From positions 10,099,151 through 10,163,150 of the forward strand of contig NC_003071.7 of the NCBI RefSeq assembly GCF_000001735.4: a stretch of DNA of 64,000 nucleotides. The letters are read 5' to 3'. The translations under genes were made by a program, and so were the position numbers. A model generated the notes under the pieces. The model ran no database searches and was not told the DNA's origin. It worked only from the letters and a program-made list of their open reading frames with translations. This DNA comes from Arabidopsis thaliana. Its lineage: Eukaryota; Streptophyta; Magnoliopsida; Brassicales; Brassicaceae. Of this stretch, positions 52,517 through 64,000 are shown one piece after another (position 1 is the stretch's first letter; each line of letters begins with the position of its first letter).

Positions 52517-53277
52517 GGGAAATTGCACTTTGTATACATAGAAGATTACAAAATTAAATGTCAGAAAAAATTACTGTTGAACCTTCTCTCTCTATCATGA
52601 AAATACTCTTATACCCTTATACCATATTTGCTCTTACCGTTAAATATTTTGTTACCTTTTAATAATAATGTTATCATCTTCTCATAATTATACAATCTTT
52701 GAAATCAAATCGTTGGTTCAATAGCTGATAATTTGTTTATATCGTCAATTGTATTATTAACATGTTAAGTAGGTTTGTACCCTAAGTTTTTCATCCGTAT
52801 ATCAAAATTCTATCCATATTTCGCTAACAATATTATCCCGATAATACGTTATCTGCTAACTATTCTGATGCATGTATTTTTTCTATATGATTATTCAGTC
52901 GCAAGTCAATTTTTTTGGTTTTCATGATAAATATTTTGTTATCTTTTAATAATAATGTTACCGTCTTCGCATATATATGTGTCTTTGAAATCTAAAAATT
53001 AGTTCAATAACTAAAAATTTGCTTATATCGTCAAATATATTATTAACATATTAAGTTGGTTTGTATACCATGTCATTTCATCCATGCATCAAACCCCATC
53101 CATATTTCGCTAACAATATTATCTCGATAATGCGTTATCTGCTAACTATCCAGAGTTTTATCATATCTAGGTATATTTGTCATATAAATTTTAGTTGATA
53201 AGAGATACCTAAATAAATGGTCTTATGTATAGATTCTTAATTATTTGATGATGCATGTATAGATTTTTCAATCACCC
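52517..53277. mobile_element. Mutator-like non-autonomous insertion with internal tandem repeat
   Basis: Flanked by the 9-bp direct repeat ATTTTTAAA (52508-52516 and 53278-53286), which occurs once, uninterrupted, at 63656-63664 in copy 2: a paralogous empty site. Ends are weakly inverted (GGGAAATTG... and ...CAATCACCC). A 9-bp duplication is typical of Mutator-like elements. Inside, a unit of about 287 bp is tandemly repeated (starting near 52641 and 52928). No transposase frame. Confidence 0.75.
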
Positions 53278-53400
53278 ATTTTTAAATGTACAGGCTGGTA
53301 TCAAAATGTTTTCTATTGGCTTTTAAAATACAAATTGACTGTACTTTGGCTGTTGAGAAAAAAACAAATTGTTTGACTAGTGAATTTTTTTTTATGTTGC

Positions 53401-53535
53401 CTTAATTTCCAATTAGCACTTACTAATTAAAGTGAAAATATATCTAACTTACGGTAACCTTTTATAAATTAATTTCCGATTAGCACTTACTAGTTAAAGT
53501 GAAAACAAATCTAACGTATTGTAAACCTTTTATAA
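53401..53535. repeat. Direct tandem duplication of about 68 bp
   Basis: Two adjacent copies of a unit containing TTAGCACTTACTA-TTAAAGTGAAAA and ending CCTTTTATAAATTA. The equivalent place in copy 2 (63780-63850) has one unit, so this expansion postdates the duplication or copy 2 lost a unit. Confidence 0.7.
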
Positions 53536-53917
53536 ATTAGTACTCGTATTACTATCTCTCATGCCCCAAAAATATATATACTCTCCTATGAATGGAAACA
53601 GAACCAATGTGGTGAATAATACACGACAATCATTGATGGTTCTATTTATGGGTGGGTCAGATGGAAAGAGACCCCTTATCCTGTTCATCACCATGCCAAA
53701 GTGTTGATCAGTTCACAGTTAGAACACATCGAATTCCGACAGCAGATTGGTTCTTACTATCTTAATTATATTGATTTAACACATTCAAAGACCACTAGGC
53801 TCGTGTTATGCTAGGTACTATGATATATTTGATACTGATTTATAATAATGTAGGATATAATCTAGAGTCATCCTCTCGGGTCTACCACTATAGTCACCTT
53901 ATTATATTGATGATTAG

Positions 53918-54662
53918 GTTTTGTTTCCTCTCCCTGCTTCTGTGAAATTGGATTCACTTAATGAAGATCTTTCAAAGCTATTATCATCTTCTGATGGCTC
54001 TGGAGTTGTTTCTTCTTCGACCGTTGCATCTTCTGAGTATAAGCTTAAAGCAACTGTATGTGTATTCCCTTACGATATATGTTGCACTAACATCGCTACT
54101 TAGAAGTCGAATCCTTGTGTGATCATCAATGTTGTGAATGTATCATAGTAACAAAAAGGATAGTTCCCAGAAAGAGGAAAGTTTTGAGATTTTTTGTTGT
54201 GTTATGCCCTGAACAAAAAAGACATTGCTTAATCAACTTTTGATGGTTTTGTTATTTATACTTCCAAACTATTGTTTTGTTGGATCTATTATCTTTTCTT
54301 CCTGCAACTTTTGATGTGATGTTGAGGACAGTTCAATTAGTTTGATTCCTTAGTAACATGATAGGTTAGGGTGCCAATTTTTTTTGTTTTTTCTCATTGA
54401 AAAATAAAATACACCTATTTGGAGAATGCATTCTCTATAAGGAATATTATTAAATAAAAATACGCCATTAGGATATTGGTTCCGTTTTAGGCAGTTTTGA
54501 AAGTTGGGGCTTGTGGGGATATTGTACCAACTAAATTCGAGTAAAGCTTATCTAACACAGTAGCAACACAAGTACAATGTTTATCTTTGCTGATTCTTGG
54601 CAGGGGTTAACCAGATTCTCCTGCATAAATCACGAAATCTGAGTTTGCTAAGGAATTCTGAG
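53918..54662 (+). pseudogene. Exon fragments of an unrecognised gene
   Basis: Three exon-like pieces with plausible splice signals: 53918-54055 (begins VLFPLPASVKLDSLNEDLSK, then Ser-rich, donor GTATGTG), 54491-54540 (AVLKVGACGDIVPTKF, donor GTAAAG) and 54604-54662 (around VNQILLHKSRNLSLLRNSE, donor GTCAG). Joining the second and third at these sites brings a stop into frame, and no start or end of the gene is visible. It looks like a captured or decayed fragment. I do not recognise the parent protein. It is convergent with the HNH gene. Confidence 0.45.
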
Positions 54663-54831
54663 GTCAGATTATGAATTTTAGTTTACACTGGACAAATATT
54701 TACGTATTATATACATTTGAGTCCAACTCAAAACAAGTCACGATTGGGAGAAAAGATACGAGGCCACGATTTTGTGTTTACAAGGAAGGCCAGACCTATC
54801 CCTTTTGCTCCTTGATTCCTGAGAGAAACTA

Positions 54832-56450
54832 CTATGTCTCGGATAAAGGTTTTGCCAGATACTGACGCCATTCTTCTGGCATGCCCTTATTCGATCTCAG
54901 CATCCTTATAGCTGCATTTGTTAATGGTATTGCAACAATGTCATAGTCTTTTGGTTCCTGCCATTTACCAACAATCAATAATTCCCCATCAAAACAAGGT
55001 TTTATTATATCTTAGACTGGTTAGTAAACCAATAGCAACTATGAGAAATAATACCTTTGGGACCTTAAGTAACTTCATGTGTGCTTCGTCTGCTGTCTTC
55101 TGTCCTTTCCTTGAGTTGCATCTTGAACATGCAGCTACCTATGTTTCATGAAACCAATTGAAGAAAACAATTTAACCCATCTTCAATATTCTTGGCTACA
55201 ACATATATGCTACTTCGATATCAATCACATACTAGGTTTTGCCAAGTCCATTCTCCACCTCGAGAAACCGGCATAACATGATCAATGGTCAAATTTTCTC
55301 GCGAAGAACAATATCTATATCCCAAATAATTAAAGTTCTGTCAGCAACAATAGTTTGATTCCGCAAAAACAGAGAGATATGATTGCGAGTAGAGATAGAA
55401 AACCACTCACTGACAAGTATAATCGTCTCGTAGTAAAATATTTTTACGGCTAAGTGAGTTTTTCACTCTTCTTCTTTTAACAACCTGAAGCAAATGTGGA
55501 ACCTGAAGCAAGACAATGAAGTAAGCTTCAAACTGGCAACAAGAGATAAAAACTGGCTAACTAAACTCATATTCTACATACCCTTAATACAGCTGGTATG
55601 TAGAACGAACCCGTAGGAGAACTAACAGTCTGATCATAATACTCCAAAACGTCGGCCTAGACAATGCACAAAACCTGAATTAAAGATCATTATACAAATA
55701 AGCAACTATATACCTACTTTTTACATAATACAAATCCTGCGTTTTTGTTGATTGGGAAATTTCTTGCATAATCGTATTAGAAAACGTCATTATGTCATTA
55801 TGCGTGTTACCAATCAGACCCTAAGTATCAACATGAGTTAAAAGTCTTTTGGCCTGACCTTATCCATGTACTCGAGGCAGATTGCGCGCTTCCAGCAAAC
55901 CACATTGACCGGCCTACAGTGACACAACATGCTTGAACTTGAATAAAGAGAGAACTAATGCTTCAATCAACTATATAACTACATATATTCGTAACACAAA
56001 CGAAGAATTTCCATATATCTCTTTTAATATATCCTGTTCTAAGATCAATGAATACATTGTAACTAAAAATAATAAACTAAAATGTAATAATACAAAAAAA
56101 ATTGTTGACCTGTATGAAATATCAAGAACCAAGCCTCTGAAGCAAGAAAGATGATCATCAGTCTCTAAACCATCATCGTCTCCATCAAAATCCCACTCAT
56201 CGTTGTCTTCGTCAATATCAAGATTTTTCTCGGTGTTATCGAGATCCCTAATTTTCTTTCTCTTATAAGGAAAAGAGTAAGATGAGAAGATTCTAGCACA
56301 AAACTTTAGTCGGCTCATGCGTATTGGAACCAAAGGAGATCCACCACCGGCCATGTAAAGGCTCTGCCGAAATTGGTCTCTCGAATCTACACCAAAAGAT
56401 AATCCATCGTTGCTTGAGAGAAGCTTAAGTCTAGCAGAGAAATGTGCCAT
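54832..56450 (-). CDS. HNH endonuclease-domain protein
   Basis: Seven minus-strand exons join in frame: 56450-56110, 55913-55859, 55656-55582, 55484-55411, 55314-55233, 55138-55055 and 54957-54832 (TAG), giving 278 aa. The first exon has an acidic stretch (EDNDEWDFDGDDDG). The C-terminal half has a complete HNH fold: zinc ligands C181-C184 and C213-C216, the catalytic D193-H194 in TIDHVMPVSRGG, N208 in WQNL, and the CxxCNxxK end. Proteins of this type in plants and cyanobacteria resemble McrA-like or intron-type nucleases, but their cellular role is largely unknown. The N terminus (MAHFSARLKLLSS) could be an organelle presequence. All catalytic residues are kept and all introns are canonical, so it should be functional. 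It sits between the two duplicated VAP-derived blocks. Confidence 0.93.
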
Positions 56451-56519
56451 TTGATTGAAACGAAACGAAGAAGTTAGGGTGATCCAAAGTCTTGGAAAAT
56501 TATTAGGAAGAGAAATTGT

Positions 56520-57390
56520 TTACACAATTTGGACTTGAGCAGAGCCGTTAACCACAAACTGATTTCTATAGAAAAAATATCATGCTCTATAAAATGACGA
56601 ATATGGCCTCTTATCTTTCTACCAAGAAATTAGAAAAAAAAAAAAAAAAAATCATATTCGACGCTGCCGACAAATCACAAATTTTCGCGCTAAGCTAAGT
56701 ATCGATTTTTAGTTTAAAATTTGGAATAATTGTTACTCGTTATATAAATTTGGAATTTAATAAAATGAAATTAAAAATATGTATAGTTTGATAGATCCCA
56801 AAAAGTATTCAAATTTACATAAAAATAGAATATAATTTTGATACTTTTTGTTAAATTTTTTCTATTAATATAAAAATTTGAATTGTTTAATAGAAATTTC
56901 AGATATGTTAATTTTCAATGATAAAAATAATATTTCAGATATGTGAAGAAAAAAAATTCAGCATTTCATTACATTTATATAAAACACACAAAGAATTTTT
57001 GTGTGTTTGAAACAGTACAAACTATAGTTACAAGTTACAACGTATAGCACCTCATGAAGAGGCAAAAGCCAAAAAGTTGCAGAACCTGTGAAATAGTGTT
57101 TGATATTTCCATGTATGATGTATTGTCTTAAGACCTCATAGTTTCGAGGTTATGCGGCTTAAAGTTGCTTCTATAGATCCGTGAGGTTCATTGGTTTGGC
57201 AGGTACACATCATCTTTAAACTGCAAATGCAATTCATTGGAAACGATTCATATCCTAAAATTATTGGCTTTTATGCAAGTTTTTTTTTGTTGTCTGATTT
57301 TAAGTTTATAACTATGTACTACTGCTGCTACTTTTCTACTTATCATTTTCGTTTACGTTTCGTGGTTTCATCATAAAGACAACATCAAAT
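56520..57390. other. Spacer upstream of the HNH gene
   Basis: HNH gene promoter followed by AT-rich DNA with a poly-A tract near 56634-56650. I looked for the missing 3' end of the uricase fragment here and did not see it. Confidence 0.5.
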
Positions 57391-57402
57391 AGAGGTTCTT
57401 AC

Positions 57403-57766
57403 CTTCACCATTGAAGGGTTTTGCTTGGTTGAAAGTGTATATTTGGCAGTTTTAGGTGAATCGATGATACATCAACGAACCTGATCATGTTAATAAGAAC
57501 CTTTATCATGGTAAGAATCACATAATCACACAAACAGCAAAATAAATATATACTGATATGATGATACCTTTTCAGTACGGCGCTTCCCATGAGGAAGAGA
57601 GTGCGTTGGACAGAAGAGCTGTACACACCAGTTTCTGGTGGACCAAAGAAAGTATCCATTAGGACTTTCTTTACGTCTATGAACTTCTCGCTGAAATAGA
57701 GTCCCTTTGTTGGGATGCTTGCAACTGACTCAAACGAGTATGTCATCGTGAACGTGTATGTCGGTT
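57403..57766 (-). pseudogene. Urate oxidase (uricase) fragment, two exons
   Basis: Minus-strand exon 57766-57569 reads EPTYTFTMTYSFESVASIPT and continues with SEKFIDVKKVLMDTFFGPPE, TGVYSSSVQRTLFLMGSAVL and KR. After a GT-AG intron (57568-57481), exon 57480-57403 reads FVDVSSIHLKLPNIHFQPS, then shifts frame just before NPSMVK and a GTAAG donor. This is the C-terminal third of peroxisomal uricase, which oxidises urate in purine breakdown. The N-terminal two-thirds and the last exon are absent, and an indel shifts the final codons, so it is a fragment and cannot make active enzyme. Introns are kept, so it arose by DNA-level copying, not retroposition. Confidence 0.8.
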
Positions 57767-57867
57767 CTAAGAATCAATTACAGATAAGAATGTAGCATTA
57801 CTAATTAACTCATACCTACAAGATATTCGACAGATACGTTATTGTCTGCCTTAATTAAAGGCTTACC

Positions 57868-58620
57868 TTAAAGGTAAAACAAAGTTTTGGGAATCATTAA
57901 ATAGTTGTGATTAGCTCGTGTTTCTAAGGCTTCTCGTGTTTTTTTTTTGTTTTTTTTGAGGTTATGACGACAAATCCGAAAAACTATTGCGTTAGGCCTA
58001 ATTATGGACTTATTCTTCCAAAGTCGACTTGTAAAGTCCGTTCTCAAATCTTTTTCTTGTGGAAACTTTTTTTTTCCCTTCAACTGCCAAACTTGTTCTT
58101 GGACTAGGAATTTGATGAATCTTTGTTTGGTGTTTATCTAGTAACCATGCAAGCTCAAAAGGAAGCCCGGCCCATCTGATATGCAGAGCAATGAAAAGTT
58201 TATGATTCAAAGAGTAAAAGCTAGTCCTGCAGTCACAGCCAAAGAAGTTACTCTTGAGACGGCACTGATCATTCACATTGTTGATTTGATGAATAATTCA
58301 CACTTTGGTTTTTGATTCCTTAAAGCATTTGTTTCATTTTCCTCTAAAGATCAACTATATATTCAGTTTAACAAAGAATCGGGGCATCTAGTTGAGGAGA
58401 CTAAACTGAGAGTTACTTATGTTTGCTCCACCACGACCAACATCACCAGTCCACCAAGGACCAGAAATGGTTTATATTTCAATGTTTTTGTTAGACATTT
58501 TCTCTTTACTTCATTGTAGATATTCATTACCAGTAACACTCTTACCAATTTGTCTTGCTATGGCGTTGGAGCTGATTGCCAGAGCAAAACTCGATTGAAT
58601 CTGTACAATAATATGTTTGT
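57868..58620 (+). pseudogene. VAP27-like pseudogene (5' truncated, frameshifted)
   Basis: Matches VAP-like exons 3-5 of 44831-45361 and their introns but lacks exons 1 and 2. Lesions visible against copy 1: a deletion at about 58037 removes the end of exon 3 with its GT donor, exon 4 has extra bases after CAAAAGGAAG that shift frame, and the sequence after exon 5 has further indels. No start codon or intact frame is available. Confidence 0.85.
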
Positions 58621-58754
58621 AAAATATTATCAGACCTATTTTGTATATACATATTGCACTAAAATCTTATATGAAATATCAATGACCATCTAGATAATCA
58701 TATCCTTTACATATAAGGGATGATGTTCAAAGGTTTGAGCTTGGACTGTACATA

Positions 58755-59660
58755 TTTAGAGACTTATTTCTTAACCTAATTAAACATTATAAATATTTTA
58801 TTTACACTTACTATGATTTTATTAGAGTATCGTACCAGTTAGATATATATGAGGGTGGTTCGAGATCTAGACTTATTCGTTTGAAAAGTAAATCTGCATT
58901 TTGTTCGTTTCATGCCACAAAAACGACAGCTTGCCATTGTATCCAGCCATTGCGTCATTCCAGCAGAAATACTGCACTAAAAGCTAACATGGTGGTGATG
59001 CATGTATTAGCGACTTGCCAAGTTTGCATTAAAACCTTTTTTCTATAGTTCAGAGACTGGCGCTTGGATCTCTTCGTATCCCTCTTCACACATTTGACAC
59101 TCCCCCAAAAATGTAAATCTTGTCGTTAACTAGTTCCACGGCTGCGGAACGGCTGGTCGCAAGTGAACTTGGACTCTGACGCAACTGCACAGACTAGGAA
59201 TCGAGGATCGACATGTTCTTGTGAGAATATTTGATGTCAATGTATGAAAAAAAAACATACACATAAAACTTTAAAGAAAAAAAAAATCGAAAGTGTGAAC
59301 TTTTCTTGTGGTTAATTAATTTACCAACTTTAATCAATTTTCCAATTAAATTGTTAATTTTCATTGACTTTGCTAAATAAGACATATCGCTAAATCAACT
59401 AAGGGACCAATTTAGTTAACGGGTTTAAGTCACCGTTAACTTTTAATGTCTCCATTTGACTATTGTTTTCACCTTTGATTTATTTATATTTTTTAAGTAT
59501 TTAAAATGTATATAATCGCTGTAAGAATTTCTAAACGAAATTATTTTTCATTCCACGAAATTGTTTACAAATTCCTCAATTTGTTTATGAGTGATATTTA
59601 CATTTTTTAATGTTATTATGATATTAATTAGTATTCTTTTAGCAACAAAAGCAACAAAGA
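58755..59660. other. Copy-2-specific intergenic sequence
   Basis: Unmatched in copy 1. A moderately GC-rich patch at 59050-59220 has no recognisable coding pattern. Otherwise AT-rich. Confidence 0.4.
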
Positions 59661-60302
59661 GTCTCAATCAAGAGAACAAAATGTACACCAAACAACTTTT
59701 ATATCTTCAAGATAATTTCTCACAAGTACATTAAATTGTGAATATTACTAAGTAGTAACTTTCTATATTAAAAGACACAATATCATTATTTCAACTATAT
59801 CGTCTCGAGTCTAACAAGTAAGCTGTAGGATAATCCCTCTTTTGACTTGTACTGACTTCATGCTTTTTGATATTTTTGAATCTCCCTTAGTGCCCTGTTT
59901 CTGGCATGTATTTGAAATTGTGTTACCCTTTAACTACTTTCTTTTCCAAAATTGACTATTTCCTTACCTTTATAAATCATAATCAGGTGTTTCCTCGGAG
60001 GCTTACGGAGGTGTTATAGTTTGGAACGAATCATTATGAGAAGTTAAAATTTAAAATGTGAAAAACTTAAATTTGATTATGAAAGATAGATTTTGAGATT
60101 CTTTGGGAGAAAATTTATTCATTTACAGAAAAACTAAATGTAAATTAGGGAAAAATAGTTATTCAATGAATTTTTAAGTTGATATTTATCTGCATGCATG
60201 GATTTTTTTAACATCGATAATGACAGCAAATTTCTTATCACCTTTCAAGATTAGAACAATCATAATTCATAAATTAGCTAGAGAACCAACAATCGATATA
60301 TT

Positions 60303-60625
60303 TCCTGTCAAATTGTGATATGCGATGCTTTACATCAGCCAATGAGAATGCAAAATACTTCAGTGGATTTTCAGAAAAGATTATCCCTTTTTCATAATAG
60401 AATAACGATATTGATTCTTAAATAATCTTTAATTAAAGTTTTCAAATAACTGTCGAAATAAGAATCAGAAAAATAAAGAATCTAAATAATGGTTATTTTT
60501 TCTTATATAGTTAATTATCTAGAAACTTTAGAGGTAAGTATTTATGAATCATTATTCTTGTTCTGTTATGAAAATTAGGGATGAGATATTTCTAGAAAGT
60601 TCATTAATGTTTTTGCATTCTTATT
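60303..60625. mobile_element. Foldback element, copy 2 (right end eroded)
   Basis: Diverged counterpart of 48838-49198, with left arm from 60303 and right arm from about 60504. The right arm stops early, after GCATTCTTATTGG, where copy 1 continues for about 40 bp. Confidence 0.65.
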
Positions 60626-60639
60626 GGGAGGAAAACTAT

Positions 60640-63600
60640 CGATCTATCAAACCTACTATTGTTCTAGTCTTAAATTTAGTGACAACAAATTAACGTTTTT
60701 ATCTGTTAACTCAATTTTCATGCAGATAAGTGTCATCTTAAAAACTAATTAGATTTTCTTTTGATACAACTTAGAAGAGTCGGTTTCAGCGACGTTCCGC
60801 TTCTACTCCAAGTTTCGTTGGTGTGATAACTATATAACAACAAACTTTGTGAACAGAATCAAAACATCAAACATTTTGTAAGTATATTACAAAATGATTT
60901 AGATAATGACAGTGGTGTAACGTTACCCAACAAAACGTTAAAAACACATCTCAATATGGAGATATGACATGAGAATACCATAAATATCACAATCCTCAAA
61001 TAAGAGTAAATAGGCAGGGAGACGGAGGTAAGTTATTCAAGTTCCAACAAGAAACTAATTTTTTATTCATATCTCTTTTTATGGTTAACATGTCCCCTCT
61101 TTTATAAAATTCACTTCTAAGAACCCGATTCTTCAAATGAGTCCCATAATATACATGTAGCAAGACATCGAATAAAAAACAGTTGAGACAAACAAATCTG
61201 CTTTGCGTTTTGCTGATTAATAACGACCAGAAAAAGCAGATTTGTTTGTAGTAACCATTTTTTTATTTGATGTTCTCGTTTGTAGGTATTGTATGGAACT
61301 GATTTGTAAAATCGAGTCTTTGGAAGCGGATTTTACAAAGGAGTAGAAATAAAACTTGTAAGAAGTGATATAGATAATACATAGTTTCTGGTTGGAATTT
61401 TGAACAACCTAACTAGTCTACTTGGCTCGTTATTCTCGTTTGAAGATTGTAAAATCTTCGGTGTTCTCATGCCATGGCTCTATGTGGGAAATATATTTTT
61501 CATCGTTTTCTTCGGTAAAGTTATACTCTCAATATCAAATCATTTTGTAATTTTGTTGGCTAATTCTCACCAAAATATTTTATATTTTGCTAAAAGAGCC
61601 ACTATCACTAAGGATTTACAGCTTGCTAAAAAGTCTCTAGATAATCTACTTTGAAATCACGATATTGTATCTTTTAAATTTTGGGGTTATTATTCTCATT
61701 TCAATGCATTCATTAGATTATCTTAAAGAACTAAAATTTGCTTGGTTGATATTTTCTTCTCTTGATTGACAATATTTTATTTAAAGTCAAACTAGATTGA
61801 ACCATGATCTAAACGTTTATATCTTACACTGTTTACTTTCAGTCCAGTTTTAGAAAATATTGCAGCCATGTAAAAAGACTATATATATTAACTTCTATTG
61901 TCATTCAATAAGCACTAACCTTGTCACTAATGCCTCATCTCCAAGAAACATGCTTCAATGCTCACAATTCTTTAGTATGTGTCCACTTCCTACCAACAAA
62001 CAAAATCAAGAAAAAAATGATCAATATTAATCTCCACTTTCCGTTAAATCAAAGAACTTGTCAATTACAAATGTTAACCTTAAATATGTTTAAAAATTGG
62101 TTCATGTTTTTAGCCGTATAGATTTGTTAAGGCTGAAGATAGCGTTTTCTTTATCTTCACTCAAATCCATTTCTTTATAACCTGTTTTATGAACTTCGAC
62201 CAATTCATTTCCCTACAAATAATAAAAATGTGAAAATTATTTTAGATCTAAGATCATAACAACAACAAAACAAAACCTTTTACTATCTCAAATTGTTGGC
62301 TAGCCCTTTATCATTGTTACCACCTCAGATGCTACTGTCACTTAGATCTAAGATCTTCCGAGTTAACACACGATTGTCGCTGCTTTCACATATATCTGAT
62401 ATGTTTTAACAATATAAAACGGAATGGTTATTAACATTGTTTTTCTTCTGTAAGTACTAAAATAATTTGGTATTATGTAGGTATAAATCTAAATAATAAA
62501 AACAAAGTAAAATAACTCAATAATCATAAAATTAAAACTCAGGAGATTAAAGATTAAAGATCTTATGAAAAGTCATCATCAAGATTAAAGATGCCCTCTA
62601 ACCCAAGAATTTATTATGTTATATTTCTTCTATATTTCTCATATAAAGTATAATATAGATACACGAAATCCATAAAACAATTTCATATTTTAAGACATTA
62701 CTTATCTGCAAGTAATATATATAATAAATTCTTGATAGATCTAATATTGTACATGAATATAAACAAAGATCCATACCTTTTGTTTTTGTGATAACATCAT
62801 CTTTCCATCCACCGAAATGAATCGTTGATTTAGACTCCAGCTATAGTTTCTCGGATTTTTGATATTTTTTTTAACAAGAAGAATTAGATAAACAAAAACT
62901 GTGTAATATATAAGATTAGATATTATGAGGTAGATCACATAGAAACTGTGTGGTATGTACAAGTATATGTCCCCACCTATTTATAGTGAAAATAAGGATA
63001 TGATGAAAGTTTTTACCAAAAAACAAATAAAAGTTTTTGATAAAGAAGATAAATTAATTTCATAATGTAACACTGAAATATTGGCGCAAACATCTAAAAG
63101 GGTTAGTTAGTTTTTAATATTTTCCTAATAGTTCAAATATTTGTTTCACTGCTAAATTTGTTATAACTACTTTACGCGGGAACATTTCAAATAATATAAT
63201 TTGTAACGGTTTGTGCACGATATTTAAAATATTGTTAATATTTTTCTATCTACTTAAACACTAGCTTATTTATTATTTAGATATTTTTGTTACTATACAT
63301 ACTGTTAATTCACTAGTAATATACAGCTGTCACAAGAATTATATTCCAAAATACAAATAGATATAAATATTTTTAGTACTCAGTATTCAAATTAATGATA
63401 GTCACCAAAAAAAAAAGTAATTATCTATTCAAAATATATAAAATAATTTTATAGAAACAAACTTTAACAGTTGGTATTTTTTTCTAGTCAACTTTTAGTA
63501 CTTAGAAATAAACATAAATTATAAACTATTATACCATTTTTATAATTATTTTTTACTATAAAGAATATGTAATTTATGCTGGTTAACAAAAAGAACAAAA

Positions 63601-64000
63601 ATACAGATTTCTATTATAAATTTATAATATGTTGACTAAAATGAATGTACAATAAATTTTTAAATGTACAGGCTGGTAACAATGTTTTTTTCTATGGCTT
63701 TTAAAGTAAATAATTAATATCTCTTTGACTGTTAAGAAAAAAAAATGTTTGACTAGTAATTTTCTTTTTTTATGTAACTTTTATTTCCATTAGCACTAAC
63801 TAATTAAAGTGAAAATAAATCCAACATACAGTAAAATTTTTATAAATTAAGAATCGAAAGTAATTATTACTGTAGATTTTTACGAGTTGAGCAAGTGTAA
63901 TATTTGACATACTTTGATAAGATAATAAAATAATAATCTTTAAAATATAAATATATGGTCTCATCAATACTATAAATTAATAATTGTATTAATATATCAA
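60640..64000. other. Non-coding remainder of copy 2 and window end
   Basis: AT-rich DNA corresponding to 49200-53540 up to about 63850, then unmatched sequence to the window edge. Short frames (for example 61400-61654 and 61921-62121) are not preserved against copy 1. No gene supported. Confidence 0.55.

Larger units (their letters stand above)
44741..53540 (+). repeat. Segmental duplication, copy 1
   Basis: From the end of VAP-like exon 2 to about 53540, this block matches 57868-63850 in direct orientation with many substitutions and indels. Matching stretches include VAP exons 3-5, 48050-48220 with 59660-59850, the foldback element, 49280-51500 with 60720-62950, and 53280-53540 with 63660-63850. 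It carries an MITE at 45634-46280 and about 1.8 kb after it that have no counterpart, a 761-bp insertion at 52517-53277, and a 68-bp tandem repeat at 53401-53535. Confidence 0.85.
57868..63850 (+). repeat. Segmental duplication, copy 2
   Basis: Direct-orientation counterpart of 44741-53540, starting abruptly at the last bases of VAP-like exon 2 (TTAAAGGTAAAACAAAG) and ending near 63850. It lacks the MITE, the 761-bp Mutator-like insertion and the 68-bp tandem unit found in copy 1, and has its own unmatched 0.9 kb at 58755-59660. Confidence 0.85.

Overview
The window reads as plant nuclear DNA and I recognise it as Arabidopsis thaliana, or a very close relative, on chromosome 2. The gene order SUVR5, a TMEM220-like protein, BLH4, LYK4, a RING protein, an MCU-family protein, GGPPS4, TET8, an HD-domain protein, a VAP-like gene and an HNH protein matches my memory of the At2g23740-At2g23840 interval. 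That match is from memory, not a search. The DNA is AT-rich with GT-AG introns, poly-A/T tracts, GA microsatellites and small transposon remnants. No CRISPR, operon or prokaryotic signature is present.

Layout. 1-4.1 kb: 3' part of SUVR5 (+), convergent with a small membrane-protein gene (-, 4.2-4.8 kb). 4.9-8.8 kb: AT-rich intergenic DNA. 8.8-13.6 kb: BLH4 (-), four coding exons plus a 5'UTR intron. 13.9-21.1 kb: long intergenic stretch with two ACGT-core clusters. 21.1-38.2 kb: five minus-strand genes (LYK4, RING protein, MCU3, GGPPS4, TET8), separated by intergenic DNA that holds a SINE-like element and a broken B3-domain gene just upstream of the TET8 3' end. 38.2-41.4 kb: intergenic DNA with two near-perfect hairpins and an inverted-repeat element. 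41.4-43.5 kb: HD-domain phosphohydrolase (+). 44.5-63.9 kb: a rearranged block. A truncated VAP-like gene and its downstream DNA are present twice in direct orientation (about 44.74-53.54 and 57.87-63.85 kb). Between the copies lie an unrecognised exon fragment, an intact HNH-nuclease gene (-) and a two-exon uricase fragment (-).

The genes do not form one pathway. They are independent plant genes in chromatin silencing, leaf development, chitin perception, ubiquitination, mitochondrial calcium uptake, isoprenoid synthesis, tetraspanin membrane organisation and nucleotide or DNA metabolism. I found no convincing undescribed system. The most informative part is 44.5-64 kb: comparing the two copies defines a Mutator-like insertion with its empty site, a foldback element older than the duplication, a micro-inversion and pseudogene lesions. 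Splice sites were placed by eye from GT-AG boundaries and reading-frame continuity.
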